Assembly: GCA_002811645.1 (NCBI GenBank)
Contig: PDIP01000045.1
Location: forward strand, 9,565 to 33,280
Length of the DNA stretch: 23,716 nt
Direction: 5' to 3'
Source of the DNA: Corallochytrium limacisporum
Taxonomy: Eukaryota; Opisthokonta
The notes under the pieces were generated by a model, which searched no databases, had not been told where the DNA came from, and saw only the letters and a list, made by a program, of their open reading frames with translations. Numbering within the stretch: position 1 is the stretch's first letter; each line of letters starts with the position of its first letter. This document shows positions 18,617-23,716 of this stretch, piece by piece. The position numbers were made by a program, and so were the translations under genes.

Positions 18617-19696
18617 ATTGACATTTTGTGTGCCCAATCAATTTTTCTATACAAATGCTCGGAGCTAATAACTAAATGTGGTGAAAACGGGAGCAAATGA
18701 AACTTCGGATCATCCCCACGTCGTCGAGCAATGTGCTGCCTCGGAGCTCTCTCGATTGATATGTTTTCACCACTACCCTCAACTGCAAAATTGTGTGGCA
18801 CGGTAGGTGAAGCCGGTGGCTCCCTCGGTGCACACGATCCGGTGTTAATCAAATCGTTCCTACTGCCCCAAAAGCGATTCAGTACTCGCTTCCCAAATGT
18901 GCAGCTTCGAAGCTTGTTTTAGCGTTCGGCTTGGGTGATTGTGATCGGCAGTGGAACTAACGTCGTAGTCCGACACCTTGCGTGAATGTAATCACCAGCA
19001 GACCTCTTTATCATAAATCAGTTTAAAAAACATTCTTCGACGGTTTTGGCTGCAAATTTCTGCGCCCGTCTGGGGCTACTGGTTTCCGGTCCTGTTGCGG
19101 ACAGCCTTGAAGTTCCGAAGGGACATTCGCACATTCGACCTCGTACCGAAATACTTGCCATTTCAGTCAAGTTCCACGCTGTGTGTGTGTGACAATAGTG
19201 TTCGGCCTTTCCCGTGGCGGTTTAATCTTTTTGCCTCGCCCTGTTTCTTTCAACTCTTTGTTTAAGTTCTGTTTCTAACAATTTGGGTTACTGATCGTTG
19301 CCCTTCACAACGGCAAATGGCAATAAGGTTTCGCAACCCCTCAATTTCGAGCGCACAGAAACTGGCGAAATACCCAGTGAAAAGAGGCACACCGGAAAAA
19401 TCTTGAAGGTGGTCGTCAGGTCAGAATGAGTGCGCAGTAGTGGAAGCGTAGGTTCCGTATCACGACGGAAATCGCCGGGTTTCAGCCGAGATGAGTGCGA
19501 CAAATATGTGTAGCCGTCCACCGTCGAGCGATGAAATCGTCTCTAATGCGACACTCGTGATTCCATACAATTTCTATTGAATATGAGCAGCAAACGAGCA
19601 GGATCCGGACGGATCAAGAGACCGTTCCGGTAGAAACACAAAAAGTCGGGATACACAGAGTCCTTTTTCGGCAAAACAGACTGAGGAACAAGGGCA

Positions 19697-19918
19697 ATGG
19701 GGAACCGGGATGAAAACTGCCGAATTCGCTACTATAGGATTATCTGCGTACTCCAGCCTGAGGTGGCTGAAACGAAAGCCGAAGATTTTATGCCGGACTG
19801 GTCAGAATCTCTAAAATTTCTTCTAACCCATCTGAAAAATGCGTCGAAGAACCTGCGAGAATATGCAGGATGGAAAGAAGCCAGATGGAATCTTTCTTTC
19901 TGGTCCAAAAAAAAGTGA
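19697..19918 (+). CDS. small hypothetical protein (doubtful)
   Basis: A 73-residue ORF with a true ATG and a TGA stop. It is charged and Trp-rich, with a probable helix (MPDWSESLKFLLTHLKN, 32-48) and a Lys-rich end. An acceptor-like CTCCAG precedes codon 20, so it could instead be the last exon of a spliced gene. No family is recognised, and an ORF of this size can arise by chance. Confidence 0.22.
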   Translation: MGNRDENCRIRYYRIICVLQPEVAETKAEDFMPDWSESLKFLLTHLKNASKNLREYAGWKEARWNLSFWSKKK

Positions 19919-20235
19919 AATACGAGAACAAAACGAGAGAAACATCTAACTAAAGAGCGCATCTATCTTTCATGTTACGTATAAGAGTGTCCCTTCCCCC
20001 CTCCCCCCTTCCCCGGCGGGCCCGCGGGCGGGAGCTCCACTATGTTTAGCTGTGGAATGTTTTTGCCCAGCGCCTACTGTTTTTTCTCGAAGCTAATCTC
20101 CTTCTATGGTTTTATCATGGTTTTCTTTGTTCCTAGTTTTTCTTTCTTTATCACCGGATGGGAAATTGATCTCCGCGGGCGTTCACAAGTCTACCCAAAG
20201 CGGCGGCCACAAGCAGTACGCATTAGACATTAGTA

Positions 20236-20685
20236 ATGGTTTCAAGACTCCGGCGCACCCACACAGAACTACCTGCGAGCACGAATGCTACGTCGCAGCG
20301 AGACCACGTCGACGACAGGAACACCGCGCAGAAGAAGGAGAAGAAAACTTGTTTGTGTGGCGTTGGACCCATCCACTGCGTGCGGAAAGGGAAAAGGCAC
20401 CTAAATTTTTGGGAGCCGGGCAGTGCTGCCCTCCTGCCCCTTCGCCCAGGCAAAACTCACAGCTCATTCCGTCATCGCGCTCCTTGCTTTCTACACACGA
20501 TTCTGGAGGGGAATTTTCCGAATAGGCAACAACGCTATGCAGAGAGCAGAAAGCTCTACGAAGCGCTCTCAAGCGCCACCTGGCAGGGCACCTGGGAACC
20601 ATACGCTTCACGGGTCACCGCACTGACTGTTTTGGGATTGATGGAACTCCTACATTGTGAAGGAGACCACTGCCGCCCCCGATGA
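20236..20685 (+). CDS. hypothetical protein, 149 residues (doubtful)
   Basis: The longest ATG-initiated frame in the gene-poor block. The first half is basic and irregular. The second half (about 96-149), with RKLYEALSSATWQGTWEPYA and LTVLGLMELLHCEG, reads like real protein with coding-type codons and could be an exon on its own. Shorter frames overlap on both strands. By a rough count, about half of one ORF this long is expected by chance in a random window of this size, so support is weak. No domain is recognised. Confidence 0.28.
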   Translation: MVSRLRRTHTELPASTNATSQRDHVDDRNTAQKKEKKTCLCGVGPIHCVRKGKRHLNFWEPGSAALLPLRPGKTHSSFRHRAPCFLHTILEGNFPNRQQRYAESRKLYEALSSATWQGTWEPYASRVTALTVLGLMELLHCEGDHCRPR

Positions 20686-21244
20686 CTGCGGCAGCAGCTA
20701 AGTGCAGCTACCGTATTGCTGTGTAGACGAATCTTTCCGACGCATCTCTAATACGTCCCCAGATTTCTGGGTACGGCTTTCGACAGTAAGTGGATACCGC
20801 TTAAAAAGCTGCCATGATAATGCCACCCCCAAAATACATGCAGGAGAAGTATGTGACCAGTGGAAACCGGGATCTCAGGCATGCTCCCCGGCACAGAGAA
20901 ACAGTGGGCCGAAAGACGTACCTTCCAATCCAAACTAAAATCTATGTAAAATCAGAACATGTTTGCATATGAAATACTGACACCAATGATAGTAGTTGAT
21001 TTCGAAAAAGCACTTAGTACAGATATGAAAAGAACATTTGATTCCTTGATGAGTTTTAACAGAATCGGTACCATCCCCGTGTGTGCAAGTCTTCTACCGG
21101 TGCGGGTGGTGGAGTCGAGGTTTTCATGCCATTCTGCGCAGTTATTTGGAATGTGCTTGGAGACCTTATCACAAATGTCTTACATTTCAGGATTGTGACG
21201 GGTAAGTATCCTTTAGCAGAAGTTCGTTTGTGTTCTGTTTCGAC
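20686..21244. other. spacer upstream of AK6
   Basis: No gene is identified. A donor-like GTAAGT at about 20789 with an ATGCAG acceptor-like site near 20843 could bound a short intron on the plus strand, but the flanking frames are not recognisable. Another GTAAGT lies at 21202-21207, 38 bases before the AK6 start, without a usable acceptor. The AT-rich part at 20940-21060 probably belongs to the AK6 promoter. Confidence 0.3.
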
Positions 21245-21757
21245 ATGACCAACAGGAACTCTCCCAACATCCTGGTGGCTGGCACACCAGGTACTGGGAA
21301 GTCTACACTCGCTGAGCAGGTAGCGAACGATACCGGTCTGCGCTACATTAACGTCGGTCAGTATGCCAAGCAGAACGGTTACCTTGAAGGCTTTGATGAA
21401 GAATACCAATGCGACATTCTGAACGAGGACGCACTGGAAGACGGGCTAGAAACTGAACTGCAAGAGGGCGGAATCATTGTCGACTACCACAGTGCAGATA
21501 TTATTCCCGACATTTTGGACTATATCATTGTCCTCCGCACCAACAACACATTACTCTTTGATCGCTTGAAGGCCCGTGGATACACCGGAAAGAAATTTGA
21601 CGACAACATGGAATGCGAAATTATGCAAGTGATTCTGGACGAGGCGCGCGAGAAGTTCGGTATGGACCGGGTGATTGAGTTGCAGAGTGACACCACCGAT
21701 GACATGGAGGCTAACATTGCGAAACTCAAGGATATGATAACAAACTTTAAGGCATGA
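21245..21757 (+). CDS. AK6: AK6/Fap7 adenylate kinase-like NTPase
   Basis: The small nuclear adenylate kinase and ATPase known as AK6, hCINAP or Fap7, 170 residues against 172 in humans. It helps the last steps of small ribosomal subunit maturation (with uS11/Rps14 in yeast) and interconverts adenine nucleotides. The Walker A loop is GTPGTGKST (13-21). The family motif VDYHSAD surrounds residues 79-85 and is followed by IIVLRTNN. The lid region RLKARGYTGKKFDDN and CEIMQVILDEARE also match. The open frame starts earlier with GTG (21230), but the family N-terminus fits the ATG at 21245. It is convergent with MORN5, their stops 71 bases apart. Confidence 0.95.
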   Translation: MTNRNSPNILVAGTPGTGKSTLAEQVANDTGLRYINVGQYAKQNGYLEGFDEEYQCDILNEDALEDGLETELQEGGIIVDYHSADIIPDILDYIIVLRTNNTLLFDRLKARGYTGKKFDDNMECEIMQVILDEAREKFGMDRVIELQSDTTDDMEANIAKLKDMITNFKA

Positions 21758-21828
21758 CGTAGGCGTTCGCTCAAAACTTTATGTTCTCCTGGAAAAATGA
21801 TGGTGAGGAATCTGCGGCAGGGCACTAT

Positions 21829-22409
21829 CTAGTATTCTCTGCTTTCGTCGAGGTCTTGTCCGTTGTTCTTTGGCACAAACTTGGTGTATGCTGTAAACGA
21901 CTCGCCAATGCAAGAAGCACAGTTAGCAAGGTTGTTCCGTCCAGTCAGTTTCTACAAGTGTTAAAGAAGTGATAAGAATGAGAATCTGCATACCAGTTGG
22001 AGCAATGCCGTCGACCCGTTCGTCGTAGAAACGTCTGTCCTGGCCTTCGGAGCAATAGTCCCAGTCCTGTGGCTCATATCTAAGACCATCGCTAAAGGTC
22101 ATGGTGCCCTTTACGGCCTTGCCGCCTTTCCATTCGGCTTCATATTTTGCTCCGTTAATAAAGTACAGGGTACCCTTACCATGAAACTGGCCGTCCTTCA
22201 GCTCTCCGACGTATTTGGTTCCGTTGGGAAATTGGTAGGTACCGGTACCCTCGAGGCTGTAGATTTAAATTGGTTTCAGTGGTCATACCATGTTTGTTAG
22301 TTGCCGTTTATTGCATGTCAGGACCCGATCTGACGCTGTCACATACAAACCGCCTGGAGGCCGGGTCGCCCCGCTGATCACCTTCGTAGCTGCTGCCAAT
22401 TATATCCAT
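21829..22409 (-). CDS. MORN5: MORN repeat protein 5 homologue, three exons
   Basis: Exons 22409-22351, 22256-21994 and 21890-21829 join in phase to a 127-residue protein. MORN repeats are clear: GSSYEG (5-10), LEGTGTYQFPNGTKYVGELK (21-40), then DGQFHGKGTLYF and YEAEW. The MORN5-specific part YEPQDWDYCSEGQDRRFY follows. Human MORN5 is 161 residues and begins at the same point relative to the first repeat, but its C-terminus is longer. Here the last exon is short and divergent and is the least certain part. MORN5 is mainly known from ciliated and sperm cells; its molecular role is unclear. The first donor is taken as GTTTGT because it keeps phase; the nearby GTATGT does not. The first-exon frame stays open upstream. 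Confidence 0.85.
21891..21993 (-). other. intron 2 of MORN5
   Basis: A 103-base intron, minus strand: donor GTATGC at 21993, branch CTAAC at 21926-21922, then a pyrimidine-rich run and the acceptor TTTACAG ending at 21891. Phase 1. The branch and acceptor are strong, but the downstream exon does not resemble known MORN5 C-termini, so another structure is possible. Confidence 0.6.
22257..22350 (-). other. intron 1 of MORN5
   Basis: A 94-base intron, minus strand: donor GTTTGT at 22350, branch CTAAC at 22300-22296, acceptor ATCTACAG ending at 22257. Phase 2; joining restores the repeat LEGTGTY. The donor is non-consensus, so its exact position is less sure than the acceptor. Confidence 0.7.
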
Positions 22410-23024
22410 CTTTGGCTTGTGTCTGCCACAAGAACAAGTGTGCCAGATGATCACAAAGGCCGTAAATGGCTTGATCAGCCAAGGTGAAAGCGTCAGATAC
22501 CCGCACAGGAGGCCGGAGAGTAAAGCCGGTGCACTGCGCACGGCCGCTCTAGCTGCGAAGGAGGGTGCCAGACCTCGTTCGCTAGCAATTTCGCCGTCGG
22601 TCGGATTTCGCTCGGCTGTTCGAAGTCTATCATATTCGCAATCAGCTACTGATTCGTTGATTTCTAGCGCCTTGGCAAAGACTCGCCATTTTTGTCCCAA
22701 GACGAACCACCGCTTCCACTCAATCTTTCAGTATAGAAATGTTCGTGAAACTTGCGAAGCCGGTTCCACTGATTCTACCAGCAGAAATTTTTTTCGCGCT
22801 GACGAAATAGTGTGTGTATCCAAGTGTGGCTTAACCGAGTTGCCCCCTCCCTCCCCTCCACTGTGACACAATGAGCACAAAAATACCGAATAGTGGGGTT
22901 GAGCACCGGCAGGAGCAAGTGAGCCAAGAGGGTATGTCGTGGCATTTGTGTTCGGGTTCTTGAAGCTTTCCAGTAGCTTCACTAGGATACGGTCACGAAC
23001 GATACCGATCACCACACGGCGCAT
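22410..23024 (-). CDS. possible upstream exons: membrane-type segment read in frame with MORN5
   Basis: Two coding-looking minus-strand pieces. The first runs from ATG 23024-23022 to about 22887 (46 codons, starting MRRVVIGIVRDRILVKLLES). The second runs from about 22724 to the MORN5 start and is open without an ATG. A GTATTT donor at 22886 and an AAG acceptor at 22725 would join them in phase across 162 bases. The second piece has a hydrophobic stretch, including LLSGLLCGYLTLSPWLIKPF, long enough for one or two membrane segments. It continues without a stop into MORN5 exon 1 in the same frame. It may be an N-terminal extension of MORN5, a separate gene with an undetected end, or chance. The acceptor lacks a good pyrimidine tract and no CTAAC is seen, so support is limited. 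Confidence 0.33.
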
Positions 23025-23071
23025 CACTTTGTCACATTTATTTGAAGGAAAAATCAGACCTTAGCTGAGCC

Positions 23072-23524
23072 ATGGCTGATCATATGACTTCGAATGTGGA
23101 GGACATTCGCATTCTCGAGGAGCAGTACAACAATGAAGTCATCAAGAACGCTGGGAAGGTCAGCAGAGACACAAAGTTTGCCTATGCATGGGCATTGATC
23201 CATTCTCAGTATACTAAAGATGTGCAGTATGGCATTAAACTTTTGAACCAGCTTGTAGAAGAATATGGGAGCGATCGTGATATCCTCTATGCACTGGCTC
23301 TTGGGTACTCCAAATGCAGTGAATACCGAAAGGCTGAACAGTTCTGTGCAGCACTGCTAGAGAGAGAGCCAGAGAATAGACAAGCAAACAAATTACTTCA
23401 GGACATCCAAGAACGTCTCCGCAACGATGCCTTCGTTGGTGCAGGACTTGGCGCGGCAGCCACGATTGCTGCCGGTGCGTTGGCCTTCGGTCTCGTCAAG
23501 GCCCTTACCCGTTCCAAGCGGTAG
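23072..23524 (+). CDS. FIS1: FIS1, mitochondrial fission protein
   Basis: A tail-anchored protein of the outer mitochondrial and peroxisomal membrane, 150 residues (human 152). In fungi it recruits the fission dynamin through adaptors; in animals it binds fission and Rab-regulating factors such as TBC1D15. The cytosolic part (1-118) is the two-TPR-like helical bundle: FAYAWALIHSQYTKDVQYGI (36-55) matches the first repeat, and ILYALALGYSKCSEYRKA (71-88) with ALLEREPENRQA (94-105) the second. One hydrophobic, Ala/Gly-rich anchor follows (about 121-143). The basic tail TRSKR is the usual mitochondrial targeting feature. The start is the first ATG, in a good context (GAGCCATGG). The ATG of the doubtful minus-strand gene is only 47 bases away. 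Confidence 0.95.
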   Translation: MADHMTSNVEDIRILEEQYNNEVIKNAGKVSRDTKFAYAWALIHSQYTKDVQYGIKLLNQLVEEYGSDRDILYALALGYSKCSEYRKAEQFCAALLEREPENRQANKLLQDIQERLRNDAFVGAGLGAAATIAAGALAFGLVKALTRSKR

Positions 23525-23716
23525 GCGGGGCTAGGTATGCCAGTAGCGCCACTATCAGGATCCAAAGCTTGTGACCCTTGTCATGTTAATCACCCAATTC
23601 GTATAGCCAATATATTTCATACCGTGCATTCCCAGGAAGCAGTCACCCATTCTCCTGGAAGTCTACCCCACCGTAGGATGCGACTGGCTTTTGCCCGCCT
23701 TCCCCCCTCCGCCCGC
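23525..23716. other. 3' flank of FIS1 to the window end
   Basis: Under 200 bases with no gene seen. It ends in a C-rich stretch and presumably holds the FIS1 3' untranslated region. I cannot identify a polyadenylation signal with confidence. Confidence 0.4.

Larger units (their letters stand above)
15580..19696. other. gene-poor stretch with open segments on both strands
   Basis: About 4.1 kb without an identified gene. Features seen are nine C then GGG (16249-16260), two adjacent hairpins (16908-16957), a TA repeat (18605-18616), a hairpin at 18376-18404 and a GT repeat near 19182-19190. The region 16354-16746 is open on both strands in the same codon register: the minus strand for 175 codons without an early ATG, the plus strand with a single TGA at 16519. 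One strand may therefore be coding. Plus-strand stretches at 18731-18922 (63 codons, with ATG), about 18993-19193 and 19320-19428 also look coding but match nothing I know. The minus-strand ORF 17419-17808 starts with GTG and is compositionally odd. Confidence 0.3.

Noticed and set aside
18138-18617. 159-codon plus-strand ORF with a hydrophobic stretch
   Set aside because: It starts with TTG and the first ATG lies far inside; the end runs into a TA repeat. A chance frame is more likely.
22417-22866. 149-codon plus-strand ORF near MORN5
   Set aside because: It starts with TTG, overlaps MORN5 signals on the other strand and has a less protein-like composition than the minus reading.
1-23716. 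tRNA, rRNA, CRISPR array or transposase gene
   Set aside because: I looked for T-loop sequences, rRNA-like blocks, regularly spaced repeats and transposase or reverse transcriptase motifs and saw none I could support.

Overview
The window is nuclear DNA of a eukaryote, probably a unicellular or early-branching opisthokont. The signs are a forkhead transcription factor, an Arp1-type actin-related protein, FIBP, a DAP (death-associated protein) homologue and MORN5, all read with the standard code. Most genes are single open frames, but at least two small genes are split by short introns of about 90-100 bases that carry a CTAAC branch-point sequence. I cannot name the species; a holozoan protist such as a corallochytrean or ichthyosporean would fit, but that is inference.

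Left part (1-13300), compact: forkhead factor (+), cyclophilin-40 (+), TBC1D15/17-type Rab GAP (+), a spliced DAP homologue (-), FIBP (-), a doubtful small ORF (-), Arp1/centractin (+) and a multi-spanning family-8 glycosyltransferase of the PGSIP6/IPUT1 type (-). Spacers run from about 150 bases to 2 kb.

Middle part (13300-21240): about 8 kb without any gene I can identify. It holds C/G homopolymer runs, a 52-bp tandem duplication, hairpins, small microsatellites and several coding-looking open segments without a clear start, some next to splice-like signals. Right part (21245-23716): AK6 (+), a three-exon MORN5 (-) whose first exon frame runs upstream into a coding-looking membrane-type segment, and FIS1 (+).

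The genes are unrelated housekeeping and regulatory functions: transcription, Hsp90 co-chaperone, membrane traffic, dynein-dynactin transport, sphingolipid or glycan glycosylation, ribosome assembly, cilium-associated and mitochondrial fission. There is no operon-like logic. The points most worth following are the DAP homologue, the Arp1 with altered nucleotide-hydrolysis residues, the TBC domain without its first conserved motif, the plant-type GT8 membrane enzyme, the possible N-terminal extension of MORN5, and nine long C or G runs confined to non-coding DNA.
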